From Hortaea werneckii (taxonomy: Eukaryota; Ascomycota; Dothideomycetes; Mycosphaerellales; Teratosphaeriaceae): DNA of 64,000 bases. The notes under the pieces were generated by a model. That model was given only the letters and a program-made list of their open reading frames with translations. It ran no database searches and was not told the origin of the DNA. Made by a program: the position numbers and the translations under genes. Shown piece by piece: positions 10,302 through 21,098 of this stretch. The stretch is taken from positions 62,001 through 126,000 of the forward strand of contig JBAOKB010000164.1 of assembly GCA_037044905.1 (NCBI GenBank), in the 5' to 3' direction. The stretch's first letter is position 1; each line of letters begins with the position of its first letter.

Positions 10302-12725
10302 ATGGAGTCTCTCTCGCGTATCTCCTCTCTCGTTGAAACGGCCCGCGATCTGACCCTCGAGGCCGCCTCATCAGCCAATGCTCGCGGCACACGCCCAAGT
10401 GCTCGTCCACTGCCTGCGCAGCAGATTAAGAAACTGCTGGATAGTCGCAATGAACGCGATATACTTGCTGGCCTACGCCAGGTCATTGGCATGCAATATG
10501 CCACCTCCCCGCCGCAGCCGACCCTGACCTTTTTCCCTGCTGTGTTAAAGACACTGAGTACGCCGTACCCGAGCACGAGGCCGTTGGTATATTGCTACCT
10601 CGTACACCATGCGGAGCAAGACCCGGACACCGCCTTGTTGGGAATAAATACCATACAAAAGAGTCTTAGTGACAGCAACCCCAGGGTAAGGGCAATGGCT
10701 TTGAAGACAATGGCCGGCATTCAGGTTCCAGTCATCTCACAGATCGTCAGTCTGGCTATAAAGAAAGGCGTTTCTGATTTGTCTCCCCTGGTAAGAAAGG
10801 CTGCAGCGCTGGCTTGTGTCAAATGTGTGAGGCTGGACGAAAGTACAAGACCCCAGCTTGAAGAGTATCTTGGAACACTGCTTGGCGATAAGCAGTACTA
10901 CGTTGCGGGTGCAGCTGTGCAGGCATTCATGGAGCTTTGCCCGGATAATATCGAGCTCATACATCCAAACTACAAGAGATTGTGCAGGATGGTGGTCGAC
11001 ATGGATGAGTGGGGCCAGCTCGCGACGTTACGCCTATTGACTACTTACGCAAGACTGTGCTTCCCGCAACGAATAAAGCGAGTCAAACGCGCGAAACAGC
11101 AGTCACAGGAACAGAAAGCCAAGGACTTCTATGATGATCTGGAACCCGAGCAGCAAGAAGAAGAAACCGAAGATGGTTACGACGATGTCGAGTTGACGGA
11201 CCCGGATCTCGCTCTTTTCTTGGATACCATCAAGTCGCTCTTACATTGCCGAAGCTCTGCGGTTATTGTCGCTGTGGTGAGAGCATATCTCTATTTGTCA
11301 CCAACAAATTACCTACACAATGCCGTCGGACCATTGATAGCTCTGCTTCGCTCGCCAGACGACATCAGAGAAGTTGCTCTGCACAACATTGTTCAAGTCT
11401 GTCTTTATGACCCTGCTGAGTTTGTAAATCATTGGCGGCACTTCCTCATAAAATCCACAGAAGCTCCAAGTATCTGGAGGTTGAAGCTTGAGATTTTGAC
11501 TCTTGTATTCCCGTATTGCGGGAAAGAGATCCAGGATTTGGTGCTAGCGGAACTGGAACACTTTTCGCGAGGCCATAATGCAGAGCTAGTTCGAGAGAGT
11601 GTTCGTGCCATTGGTCGCTGCGCCCAGGCTTCTTCCGCAGCGACTAGCAAAAGGTGTCTAACTTTGCTCTTGAAGCAAATACACAGCCCAGATCCAACAC
11701 TTGTTGGAGAAGCTGTAGAAGTGGTAAGACATCTCATCCAGCGTAGCCCAGACGACCACCGCAAGACAGTCATTCGGTTGGCGAAGAACCTCGACGGTCT
11801 GACCTCTTCCATGGCACGAGCTAGCATAGTCTGGCTTGTAGGAGAGTTTGCTGGCATAGATCCGCAAAACAACATAGCTGCCGACGTCTTGAGAATACTT
11901 GTTCGAGGCTATGCAGATGAAAGCGATGAAGTGCGTGCGCAGATCGTTTTGCTTGCCGCCAAAGTATACTTGCATTACCTCAATGCAAAGAATGAGAAGC
12001 GAAAAGCTCTAGATGCTCTTGGCAACTCGTCCGCTGATAAAGAGGGTGATGGTAATACCACTGATGAGCAGCGGGCAACCCTTGGAGAAGATGAGGGCAT
12101 GAGCGGTACCCATCCTATCGAGGCTCTCTACGACTACACCATGCTTCTAGCTCGTTACACCCCCTCTTATGGCCTTCGGGATCGAGCGCGTGTGTATCGC
12201 GCGTTACTTGCTGTGCCGACCAGCACCGAGCTTGCTAGCTTGCTTTTGCTGGCACCCAAGCCTGTCCCACAGGCTCCATCACCAAGTGAAGGCCGAAAGG
12301 GCTTCTCGCTTGGTTCGGCAAGTCTAGTCGTCGGCACGGAGACAGCCGGCGCCGCAGGCCTGAGCGGATATGAAGCACTACCCAATTGGGTCGTCGAGGG
12401 AGATGAACCGGATCCGAAGCTGCGAGATGAGGCTGAGACTGGAAAGCAAGAATATGTCCCTGACGCGAAAAGAACCGTAAATGTCTCTGCGGGGCAGAGG
12501 CTTGATGAAGCGCTCGCCGCAGACCCGGGTTATAAAGGGACGAAATTGGGTAAAGAGAAGACGCTCGATGATTGGCTTAATGATGAGGGTGAGGGCAGAG
12601 AGGAGGTGAGTGAAAGCGAAGAAGAGGGTAGCACCGAAGAAGAGACCGAGGAGGAAAGTGAATATGAGAGTGAGAGTGAGAGCGAGAGCGAGGAAGATGA
12701 GAAGGCTACACTTGTTGGAAGATGA
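10302..12725 (+). CDS. APL6: AP-3 adaptor complex beta subunit (beta-3 adaptin)
   Basis: Large subunit of the AP-3 coat, which sorts cargo from Golgi or endosomes to the vacuole. The frame has no intron. I start at ATG 10302 (MESLSRISSLVETARDLTLEA), the first ATG in the frame, giving 807 aa. Residues about 35-620 are a helical-repeat adaptin N-terminal trunk: KKLLDSRNERDILAGLRQVIGM, then LVYCYLVHHAEQDPD, then DSNPRVRAMALKTMAGIQVP are diagnostic of beta adaptins, with the AP-3 type insert of charged residues after the PQRIKRVKRAK segment. The C-terminus is an acidic serine tail (SESESESEED), the phosphorylatable hinge typical of AP-3 beta. There is no clathrin-box ear domain, as usual in fungi. 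It is complete and in frame. Confidence 0.93.
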   Translation: MESLSRISSLVETARDLTLEAASSANARGTRPSARPLPAQQIKKLLDSRNERDILAGLRQVIGMQYATSPPQPTLTFFPAVLKTLSTPYPSTRPLVYCYLVHHAEQDPDTALLGINTIQKSLSDSNPRVRAMALKTMAGIQVPVISQIVSLAIKKGVSDLSPLVRKAAALACVKCVRLDESTRPQLEEYLGTLLGDKQYYVAGAAVQAFMELCPDNIELIHPNYKRLCRMVVDMDEWGQLATLRLLTTYARLCFPQRIKRVKRAKQQSQEQKAKDFYDDLEPEQQEEETEDGYDDVELTDPDLALFLDTIKSLLHCRSSAVIVAVVRAYLYLSPTNYLHNAVGPLIALLRSPDDIREVALHNIVQVCLYDPAEFVNHWRHFLIKSTEAPSIWRLKLEILTLVFPYCGKEIQDLVLAELEHFSRGHNAELVRESVRAIGRCAQASSAATSKRCLTLLLKQIHSPDPTLVGEAVEVVRHLIQRSPDDHRKTVIRLAKNLDGLTSSMARASIVWLVGEFAGIDPQNNIAADVLRILVRGYADESDEVRAQIVLLAAKVYLHYLNAKNEKRKALDALGNSSADKEGDGNTTDEQRATLGEDEGMSGTHPIEALYDYTMLLARYTPSYGLRDRARVYRALLAVPTSTELASLLLLAPKPVPQAPSPSEGRKGFSLGSASLVVGTETAGAAGLSGYEALPNWVVEGDEPDPKLRDEAETGKQEYVPDAKRTVNVSAGQRLDEALAADPGYKGTKLGKEKTLDDWLNDEGEGREEVSESEEEGSTEEETEEESEYESESESESEEDEKATLVGR

Positions 12726-13266
12726 ATTGACTCCTAAAGATACCCGGAAATCGAAGCACTGTTTGGCCCTACCAAGGCTACTACATCATGACAGTTGGGT
12801 AGTATTTCGTCTCGGAAGGGAGAGAGCGATCAGTGTTGCGATGCTCGGACCGCCATCTATTTGAGTCGAACGAGGGTTGATCTTCTTCCCAGCGGTCGTC
12901 CGATGATCATTTGGCCTGATAGCAATGTCGCTACGAATGATGCGTCAGGTCTTGTGATTGGAAACCACGGCTGCTCGGCTCTCCGTACCTCCCTTCGACC
13001 GTACGTTACGTCCCCCTTCCGCATCTTGAAGCTGGTCAACCCATCTCCGAACAGATGTCTCTTTTGGTCCTGACCTTGAAGCTCACAGCCCTTGCCCAAA
13101 TGTCGACTTGCTCTTAACATACAGGACATGAAAGTGCCTCGAAGTGCTCCACCGGCCTTCCAATACGACAGTAATCGTCAAACATTATTTGCTTGAATGT
13201 CGTTATCACAAGCAATGACTCTCACACTAGGAGCGTTACAGCCTCAAGTCATGGCCAACATTTTTC
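12726..13266. other. intergenic between converging genes
   Basis: 3' flanks of AP-3 beta and of the F-box-like gene. Several overlapping short frames on both strands (12795-13129) mirror each other and show no domain; no gene is supported. Confidence 0.4.
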
Positions 13267-14418
13267 TCAAACGTTTTGATGGCTGCCACCGGGTCCCCAC
13301 TCCTCACACCATTCTTCAACATATTCTGCATTCTCTTTCTCTTCCTCCTCATTTCGGAAAATGGACAGTCTCTGCCAAGGACGCTCCATTGGTAGATCAC
13401 CCGCCCGCATGCTCTCCAGAACTCGCCAAATCCGTCGACGATTCAATAAGCCTTCGGACCCAAGGATAGGACGCGTATGTTTGATTATATCTGCTTGGCT
13501 GAGTTGCCGAACCATGGCCTCATAGTCCACGCTCTCCGCATCAGGAAGCTTGCTGGGATCAATCTCCCACAACCATGGCGTCAGTCGTCCTTCAACGAGC
13601 ATGCTTCTCCATGTGTCCGATGAAAGAATTCTATTACAGTAAATCCCGACATCCGTCCCGGGCACAATGAAGTCAAGAATGTGATCTTGAAGCTCCTGTG
13701 GCAAGCTGACGTAGCCTTCACGCAGATGTGCTACTGCCCGGACAGGCGTGTCATCCTTCTGACAATCGTTATTTTTAGTCTGCCTCCAAGGATTCGTTAT
13801 GCTACTGAGATCCAATTTGACTTTCAATGGATCTTCCCGTAAAAAGGGAGCGGATCTCGGGGGGGAGGCGAAGTAGTCATGCGGCTCTTCGACATCCTCC
13901 ACCTCACCCATTGGACCATGAATTTCGTCCACTTGCTGACACCTTTCTATGCGAAGACGCACGACATCCCAGATCATGGACAAGGTCCATGGCTTTGCAG
14001 GCAATGGAGGCGGCGCAATAAAGCCAACCGCCAGGAATCGATCGACAATTTCCATGCAGGCTTCATGCGTGGGAATGAAGAGCTCTGCATGAAAGACGCC
14101 TTCGGTCTGATTGGCCATTACGACCTTGCCTTTTTCATCGCCGTCCAAGAGCTTGAAGCAGGCAGACGATAGAGCTTCGGCGCGATGACGGGTGATCTGG
14201 CGGTCTTGTGATAGTAGTGATACCGGAAGCGAGGAGAGCATTGGAAAGCATCTAAAGTCGAGTGATGGATCTGTAAGGAGGATGGCGTGGTCGTCCCATT
14301 CATAGTATGGATTCTTTGGATGGATTGGCGCACCGCAAACGGTGCAGGCCGATTCCGGATTCTCTGGGTCACTGTACCAAGATCGCGCAATTTCCTCGAA
14401 TTCTGTGGGATTTGCCAT
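13267..14418 (-). CDS. F-box-like protein, 383 aa
   Basis: I start at ATG 14418 (MANPTEFEEIARSWYSD); the frame is open upstream but has no earlier ATG. Near the N-terminus CTVCGAP, after residue 20, gives a CxxC that could be half of a zinc site. An F-box-like core appears at about residues 255-295: YVSLPQELQDHILDFIVPG fits the LP..l...I...l pattern, followed by RILSSDTWRSML. F-box proteins bring substrates to SCF ubiquitin ligases. The C-terminus has many Glu, Trp and Arg and looks helical. Fungal genomes hold many such lineage-specific genes, and the target is unknown. Single exon as read, with no frame damage. Confidence 0.72.
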   Translation of the reverse strand: MANPTEFEEIARSWYSDPENPESACTVCGAPIHPKNPYYEWDDHAILLTDPSLDFRCFPMLSSLPVSLLSQDRQITRHRAEALSSACFKLLDGDEKGKVVMANQTEGVFHAELFIPTHEACMEIVDRFLAVGFIAPPPLPAKPWTLSMIWDVVRLRIERCQQVDEIHGPMGEVEDVEEPHDYFASPPRSAPFLREDPLKVKLDLSSITNPWRQTKNNDCQKDDTPVRAVAHLREGYVSLPQELQDHILDFIVPGTDVGIYCNRILSSDTWRSMLVEGRLTPWLWEIDPSKLPDAESVDYEAMVRQLSQADIIKHTRPILGSEGLLNRRRIWRVLESMRAGDLPMERPWQRLSIFRNEEEEKENAEYVEEWCEEWGPGGSHQNV

Positions 14419-14989
14419 CGTGGCAATGTCCTGCTGCGCCGGTGCAGGTGTAGAGAGAGAGTGAACGGCCTCGAAGTACAGCTGATCTGTGTCGCTCTCG
14501 GACACCAAATGCCGCCGCTACTCAGATGGTTCAACCGTGCGGAGTATGAGGACTGTGGTGAGCTGCGTTGTTGTTTAGATAGTCAGATAGTCAATTGAGA
14601 CAACTGCCAGCTGCACACGTGAGCAAAAATTATTCATGAGCAAAGATTGCAAGTTCGCTCAAACTTTTGTACGTTGCTCATCGTTGAGACCCACCATTTA
14701 AGTGAAAACAGACAAAGCGATGAACAAATCGGGATCGGAGATGAGGCACAGGTTTCAGGTGGTTCTGTTCACTTCCGTGAGGCGAAATGGGTGCCAACCG
14801 TAAGCAAATTCACGGTGGATCCAGAACCAATAGTCTTGTGATGAGGAACAGTGCTCTCTGACTTATCCTTGTAAATGAGGTCGTTCGAGGCTGGAGAGCG
14901 CGAAGCAACCGAAGCTCTTCCAGAGGAGTTGAGGTGAGGGTAACCTGACGCTTGGGCCGAACAAGCCGACGGCAATGGCCGTCCCGTGT
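14419..14989. other. intergenic, left edge of a repeat patch
   Basis: Promoter side of the F-box-like gene. Short frames at 14647-14975 lack support. Composition is normal until about 14,975, after which repeat-like sequence begins. Confidence 0.4.
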
Positions 14990-15014
14990 GGGACGCGCGC
15001 TTGGCGCGCGTCCC
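14990..15014. repeat. perfect GC-rich hairpin
   Basis: GGGACGCGCGC at 14990-15000 is followed by a 3-base loop and its exact reverse complement at 15004-15014. The 11-base arms are entirely paired. It sits at the left edge of a repeat patch and could be a transposon-end hairpin; nothing links it to a terminator. Confidence 0.7.
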
Positions 15015-15446
15015 TACCTAGTACCTCCCTAGTCAGGCGCTCCTACAAAGCCGGTTTTCGGCCGGTGTTACGTAATACTTTAAGCTTGCGGCAACGTAAT
15101 GGGCTCATGCAGGTGGCTTCCCGCCGAGACTAACCAAAAGGGGATGCGAAGCGGCTTGCTGCGGAGCGCCTAATACAAAGGTGCGCTAAAGGGCTAGATA
15201 CGCTCTATAAGATTTTTACTATATCTATAGATATCTAGCTACGTACTATATTAGAAATAATGTTACTTTGTAAAGCGATAGAGTAAGTAATTATAAATCT
15301 AACGAACTACTTCTTAGAGAAATCGGTAAAGGTTTCGATTCTTAGGAGCGCTCTGTTTGTAGTAAATCGAGGATTACATCTACTATACAGCGAAAAGCTT
15401 GCTAGCCCTCGTACATTTACAATTAGCAAAACTAGCTACGTATTAA
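15015..15446. repeat. degraded AT-rich repeat relic
   Basis: GC-rich repeat-like sequence (with a CCGG..CCGG palindrome near 15050) passes into an AT-rich stretch at 15180-15440 with few CA or TG dinucleotides, as in the large RIP island of this window. No gene seen. Confidence 0.45.
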
Positions 15447-15827
15447 CTAAGTAAACAAACGAGGCCCTTCTCTAAAGCCGTCTCTACAACCTCTAAGCCA
15501 AAGCAACCTCGTAGAGGCAGAGCCGACGTCGTACTAGCTCTCGAGGGCAAACGCCGCCTATTTTTCCCCTCGTACGTCCGAACAACGCTCTCTAGCGCTA
15601 ATCGACTAACACAACTACACGAGCTCCGAGAGATCACCTTAGAGATGGCCAGCAAGAGGGAGAGAGCGAAGAAATCGTACGTTTACGACACGAACAAGGT
15701 TAGGGGGGCAAAATCCAGCGCTTTATCCAGCAGAGCTTCATCCAGCAGAGCTTCATCCAGCAGAGCGCTTCATCCAGCAGAGCGCTTCATCCAGCAGAGC
15801 TTCATCCAGCAGAGCTTCATCCAGTAG
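15447..15827 (+). pseudogene. open-frame fragment running into a minisatellite
   Basis: One frame is open from just after a stop at 15444 to 15827 (126 codons). The first 85 or so residues are rich in Lys, Arg, Thr and Ser with a helical charged part (LTQLHELREITLEMASKRER); the rest is the translated 15-base minisatellite (SSRAS repeats). A basic helical tail like this is common at the C-terminus of fungal DNA-transposon transposases, which would fit the repeat setting, but no catalytic motif is present. Probably a transposon or gene remnant. Confidence 0.3.
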
Positions 15828-15975
15828 AGCGCCTTCATCCAGTAGAGCTTCATCCAGTAGAGCTTCATCCAGTAGAGCTTCATCCAGTAGAGCTTCATCC
15901 AGTAGAGCTTCATCTAGTAGAGCCTGCGAGCAGCCTTCATCCAGTAGAGCCTGCGAGCAGCCTTCGCACTAGTAG
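15713..15975. repeat. 15-base minisatellite, about 15 copies
   Basis: Tandem copies of ATCCAGCAGAGCTTC. The left copies carry CAGCAG and the right copies CAGTAG, a C-to-T change that spread through half the array. A few units are 17-18 bases long by insertion of GC or GCC. The right end turns into two copies of a longer unit containing GCCTGCGAGCAG. Confidence 0.9.
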
Positions 15976-16004
15976 CCAAAGTGGTCCCTCAGCGCGTGTT
16001 TGTA

Positions 16005-16163
16005 TCAGACCCTTGGGCAGTGAATGCAGCGGCGCGCTCTAATTGGCTGAATACAATGACTAAGCTTCACCTCAAAGCCAACTCGGAGCTAGTGCGCGCG
16101 GCCGTCCGCCTATCCGGCCGTGCCGGAATGCCTTAGGCATGATTCACTGCCCAAAAGGTCTGA
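16005..16163. repeat. inverted repeat, MITE-like
   Basis: TCAGACCCTTGGGCAGTGAAT at 16005-16025 recurs in reverse complement at 16142-16163 with one mismatch and one extra base. The 116 bases between are GC-rich and not coding. Size and layout suggest a miniature inverted-repeat element or the remains of a DNA transposon; no clear target duplication is visible. Confidence 0.5.
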
Positions 16164-16580
16164 CTTGGGAGGTAGGCGCGTCCTCATGTCTTCAACTGCC
16201 TTGGTGAAACAGGATTGCATCCTTCGCTTGCTTCACTTCCTTCAACCATCCTACAACGGCCTCGACCTTCCCAATGTTCGTTGTCTGTTCAGGCCAGGCG
16301 CATGCCGCCGACATACCAACGATGTCGCAGGCGCCACTATCTGTTGTGCTGATGGCGGCGCGGCTGCCTCCACTTTCGATGTTTGTCACAGGGGCCTACA
16401 GTATACCAGAGTATATCATACAGCTGCCGCGATGCTTAAAGCCGTCGTCCTCTCGTCTTGCATTTCAATTGAGCCCCACACTTATTGATGGCATTGCAGC
16501 AATTCACTTCTTCTTCTTCTTCTTCTTCTAATTAATAGCAAGACGCTATTTGCGCTTACGTTCGCTCGTTCGTTGTGACG
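16164..16580. other. upstream region of the secreted-protein gene
   Basis: No gene supported; a 122-codon frame at 16120-16488 overlaps the inverted repeat and has no domain. A (CTT)8 microsatellite lies at 16507-16530, about 50 bases before the start codon, a pyrimidine tract that may act as promoter or leader. Confidence 0.5.
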
Positions 16581-19500
16581 ATGACCATATTTAGATCGTG
16601 GGTGCTGGTCGCCCTGCAAGTGACCTTCGTCATGGGACAGAGCGCTGTCGGGACGGCAGTAATTGATGGAACTTCCACTGGTACCGGCATCTGGAACAGC
16701 ACCACGTTCACAAGCGTCAACCTTCCAATCTCGACTCAACTTCTGAGTGAGGAGGGTTCATCAACTTTTGCAGACTCTCACATTCCCTTAAGCTCTGGAC
16801 TGGTTCCCACGAGCTCGTCCTACGCTGCTGACGGGTTGTCGACTTCATCTACGGCCACTCCATTGGGAGTACCCACACAGTCAAGCGGAGGAGTCGCAAG
16901 TTTTTATGGAAATAGCACATTGCTTATTCCCTCTCTTTCGACTACGACGCAGCAAACGCTGTCAATGCCTGTTACGCCGCCCCTCGGCAATGCGTCTTTG
17001 ACGGACAGCGTTTCGTTGGAAGTGCAACACTCCACCTCACACGCAGCAACAATCTCTTCAGATACGACTTTGGAATATACATCAAGCATGACCGCATCGG
17101 AAGGCGCTACGAATGCCACCACTCTTCTTCCTGGCGGACCTCTCACATCGGATAGTACGACGTACTCGGACAAAAGCTCCAGCGAATTCTCCAACGATTC
17201 TCCAACCGCTCTACCCGCAAGCACATCTTTTCCCGATGTGACTTCTACCATGACATCCGCTCCGAGCGAAGTATCTCTTCAATCTCTCGCCGAAGTACCA
17301 CAGACTACGAATGGATGGGCAGCTGCCACTGCAAGCGATGGCTCACCCACCTTGCTTCCTTTTATTGTGCCTTGCGTCAACTGCGCTCCAATGGGCATTT
17401 GGATTGGTGTGACTTTCTCTTGGCTGAAATTCCCTAAGCTGCCATCTTTCCATCTCCCCTGCATCAGAGTCATCGGGGTCCATGTCTCGGGGGACTGCCT
17501 GAATCCTGAAACGGATGGCCCTCCACCAGAAGGGGACACCCCTACTACTCCACCGACGACGGAAACGACAGCAAAGTCAACAAGGTAAGTCTTTCTAATC
17601 AGACTGAGATACTTGGCGATATGTTTTCGCTGAGTCTTGACGAGAGCTGTTTCTAACATCTTGGCGCAGCGCTTCCGCTTCCCCGACTGATACGACGTCC
17701 TCCGAATCCATTTCGAGCTCTTCGCAGTGCACCGGGACTCAAACAGCGAGCGACTGCAAAGTAACTTGCGGCCCCACAGCTACGACTATTGACGGATCTG
17801 CGACCACAACGCAGACGTGTACAACTGATTGTCTATCGATAGCCACCGGCTGCTCTGTTACTGGGGAGACAACTACAACTACATTGTCGAGTACTACCTC
17901 GATGCTCAGGTGTCCAACGGGCGTGTTGGAGGACTCCTTGGCCCCATCCATTACCGCCAGGGCTATAGCGCCTGTTGGCAATGCCTGGCATCGTCGAGCA
18001 GCAGCTCCAGATCCGATGAAGTTTCGAGCTGCGGAGACGGTTTCGAGCCTTGGATCTGCAGGAAAGGGCTGTGGCCTTGATAGAATGACTCCAGCCGCTA
18101 AGCCCGTAACCGTGCCCGGCTATCCAAGAGGGTCAGGTAGGAGACATCAAGAGAACGCCCAGTCAAATGAAGGAGCTGACGGATGCAGGGATGTACTCGT
18201 ACGACGTTGAGGGAGCTCTCGTCGGTACTTCCGACGGTGAGTCAGATGCATTTCGACAAGCTTTATTTAACCGGATGCTGACACTGTATAACAGTTCTGC
18301 GTTACGTCACAGTGACTAGTTGCCCTTTGGCAATGAAGACCAATGATCTTGCCGATCAGACAAAAGCCCAACAGAAAAAAACATATTTCTACACCACTAC
18401 GGATCATGTGTGGGAGATCCGCTGGCTCGAGCAATTTTTCGAGTTTCTGCTCGATAGCACGGGACAGGCACCCGGCACTCTCACTTGTGACTCATTTAAG
18501 AAATATTTCTTTCAGAAGGACAATTCTGGAAATGAGAATCGTCTGGAGGCGGTGTTCAATTCCCTTCCAAGCGAGCAATGGATGGGCGGCTTCGCTCTGA
18601 TGACGAAGTACATGAACACTTCTGCCAAAAAGTTCTTTTCCGATATTCCGACGCTGAAGAAGACCGTGGATAAGCGACTGTCCCCAAATTTCGCTGTCAC
18701 TGGAAAGACGCCAGTTGAAGATGCCGTCAATAAAGTGCAGAGCAAGACTGAAATTCTTCAAAAAATGAGCATTGGTATGTGTAGATATTTTTCTTCCACT
18801 GATGCAGAGCCTTGCTGCCTCGTAAGGCTTCTAGATCCTACCATGTAGCAACCCCGAAAGTGATCGCGCGAGCGGGATTGGCAGCTCAATAATTGCCTCT
18901 GCTCGAATCAATGACAACATTGGGGTCGGACAGTGGAAATCAGATCAAAGCTGACTTGTGATTCATTCTCAGGCTGCATGACCATTTTTTATGATCCTGT
19001 GATGCAAAGGATCAAGGACACATGGAAACGAATCTATCTGGCGCTTCTAGATGTTGACAAAGTGGTGAGCTGCAATGGTTTCGAAGCGTCCGGTGACGAT
19101 GGGAGCGATGCGACAGGGTCTGGCGACAATTTTGAGTCCGATGTGGCGCCTCTATCTGTGGCTAAGCGCTTCCTCGCCTACACCGAGCGCTTGTTCAACG
19201 ACGAGGATCATGGAATAAATCCGCAGGGTCGGACGTTAGTTCAGAGAATGATCGAAGCAACTGCACGAGACATTGATACGCTTAAGAGCAATGACAAGTA
19301 CATCAAGCTGTCGGAAGAAGACAAGGGCAAATCTGGGCTGGAAGAGCAAGAGGCTATCCTGAAAATGATAAAGGACCTTGGAGATACTTCAGACCCTGAC
19401 AACACAAATTGGGGTATTTACTTTGATGCTTCCGCACTAGCTAATGAGGCTAACAATGAGGCTGAAGCTGCCGGGGCTGCTGGGAGTGAAGATGGGGATA

Positions 19501-20612
19501 GCACTGGCAAAAGGGTGGAGAAGCGAGAAGCTTGTGCTCTACCACCGCGTGGCCCCTCGGGTTCGGCCACTGCCTCTAGAATGAAAACTCAGGCAAGCGT
19601 TTCTACCTCGCACTCGAATTCCGGCAGCACAGCGTTTCCACTGACGAGCTCGAGCAACGGTACCGCAGGTACTTCGACCAGCTCGGCGAAGAGCGGCGCT
19701 ACATCACCGACGGCATCAGCCAGCTCGCTTGACTCTATCTCAGCCAGTTCGACCAACAGCACTAATGCTACATCTTCCACGACGAGCGCTCTGAGTTCAC
19801 CAGCAGTGACGAGTGGCGCGTCGATCACCTCGTGTGCTTTGACAAGGCTGGCACAGTCCGATTTCGAAGGCCACACTGGATCGGCAACCTTATATTGCGA
19901 TTGTAACGATGGTCGGACAGCGGGTTTGACATCTACCATTGGAGTCGACCTTTCAACAACATACAACTGCGCGGTCGGCAACGAGACAACCATTGGGGTC
20001 AGCACGGTGCCTCCGCCCGCCATTACGTCGTGCGCACTTGTGGATTCATCTGATGTGACTACGCTCGGGTCTTCGTTCTCAGCCAGTCAGCACTGCTCTT
20101 GCAACGACGGTTTGCAAGCAGACTTAGGCTCCACAGTCGGCAGCGATGATTCTACGACGTTCACTTGCGACGTAGGGACCCAAACCACTATGGCAATGAG
20201 CACTGCTCCTCCGTCTACAAGCGCCGCCCCAACGACAGAGCCGGCTACCACTACATCAAGTGCCGTCTCGACGACGGAGCCGGCTACCACTACATCCGAT
20301 GTCCCTGAGCCGACGGAGAGCTGTCACACACAGTATAAAGTCTTCTACGACACCTTCAGTATCTACGGCCATGATTGGGACGCGGTTAAGCTCGATGGCG
20401 ACGGCGGAGAGGGATCCGGGTCCGGGCTCCATCACGAGCTCAGTGGGTGCGCAGATGTGACCAAATGGAAGTTCGAAAGCATTGATCCGACTGAGGATAG
20501 CCCTTTCACATTCCATGCGTCCGGCCATATCACCATATGGCAAAAGAGCTGCATTGAGCATGCCATCAGTTCTGCGGGCGCCCCTGACGGACATTGTAGC
20601 GGTAGCGGATGA
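16581..20612 (+). CDS. large secreted Ser/Thr-rich protein with duplicated Cys modules
   Basis: Start at ATG 16581: MTIFRSWVLVALQVTFVMGQ is a clear signal peptide. Proposed exons are 16581-17584, 17670-18236, 18295-18774 and 18973-20612, with introns of 85, 58 and 198 bases, all GT-AG. In exon 2 the frame must shift by one base near 18115-18119 (one extra base) to reach the exon that continues as KRTPSQMKELTDAG. The first 250 residues are Ser/Thr-rich, mucin-like, with many N-glycosylation sites. The centre (DHVWEIRWLEQFFEFLL and following) is a folded helical region resembling, to my eye, the C-terminal region of some fungal GH18 chitinases, but no GH18 catalytic motif (DxxDxDxE) is seen. 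After a second Ser/Thr linker come two similar modules of about 65 residues, each beginning ITSCAL and holding four Cys, then a short tandem TTEPATTTS and a Cys-containing end domain. Probably wall or extracellular; function unknown. Confidence 0.62.
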
Positions 20613-21098
20613 AGTGCGCTTTTCAAGGCACAGAGCCCGCTGATTCAGATTGAGACCGGGTCAAAGTTCAGATGTGTGAAGTAGCAACTGGCGTGCTGCA
20701 AGATTTGGAGATCTGCTCGATTTTCCTGGTTGTATGTGAGTTTCAGCAAGCTACCTGACGAGTTAGGAGTCGCGGGGCTTGTATGGAATATTCACGTTTC
20801 GTAGTAAGACAATTTTCAAAAGCAAACTTGGAGCCAACTTGGCCTAAGCCCCAATTAAGAGAACTAGCCGCGCCTTTCTCACCACAGGAAGTTCAAGTCC
20901 ATTGATGTGAGTATATCACCAGGCTCGAACAAGGTATCGGAAAATGAAAGGCAGCGAAGATCGCCGGTATGGGTCAAGGATGATATTTGCTCCTTGAAAG
21001 ATGGGACTCGTTGATGTTGGGCATCTTATGCACGAATTATTGGCGAGGACGGTGGGCTACAAGGAATGCAGTGATATTCTAGTGATAGGTTCTGCGGT
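20613..21098. other. intergenic between converging genes
   Basis: 3' flanks of the secreted protein and of the GH2 gene. No coding or repeat structure seen. Confidence 0.45.

Noticed and set aside
15713..15975. CRISPR-like regular repeats
   Set aside because: The units are directly tandem with no unique spacers, and the genome is eukaryotic; it is a minisatellite.
16120..16488. 122-codon frame near the inverted repeat
   Set aside because: Overlaps the repeat, carries no domain and runs into the promoter region of the secreted-protein gene.
18775..18972. Extra exon inside the 198-base intron of the secreted-protein gene
   Set aside because: The upstream frame stays open for 74 bases into it, but no second acceptor/donor pair gives a consistent frame to exon 4; a single long intron is simpler.
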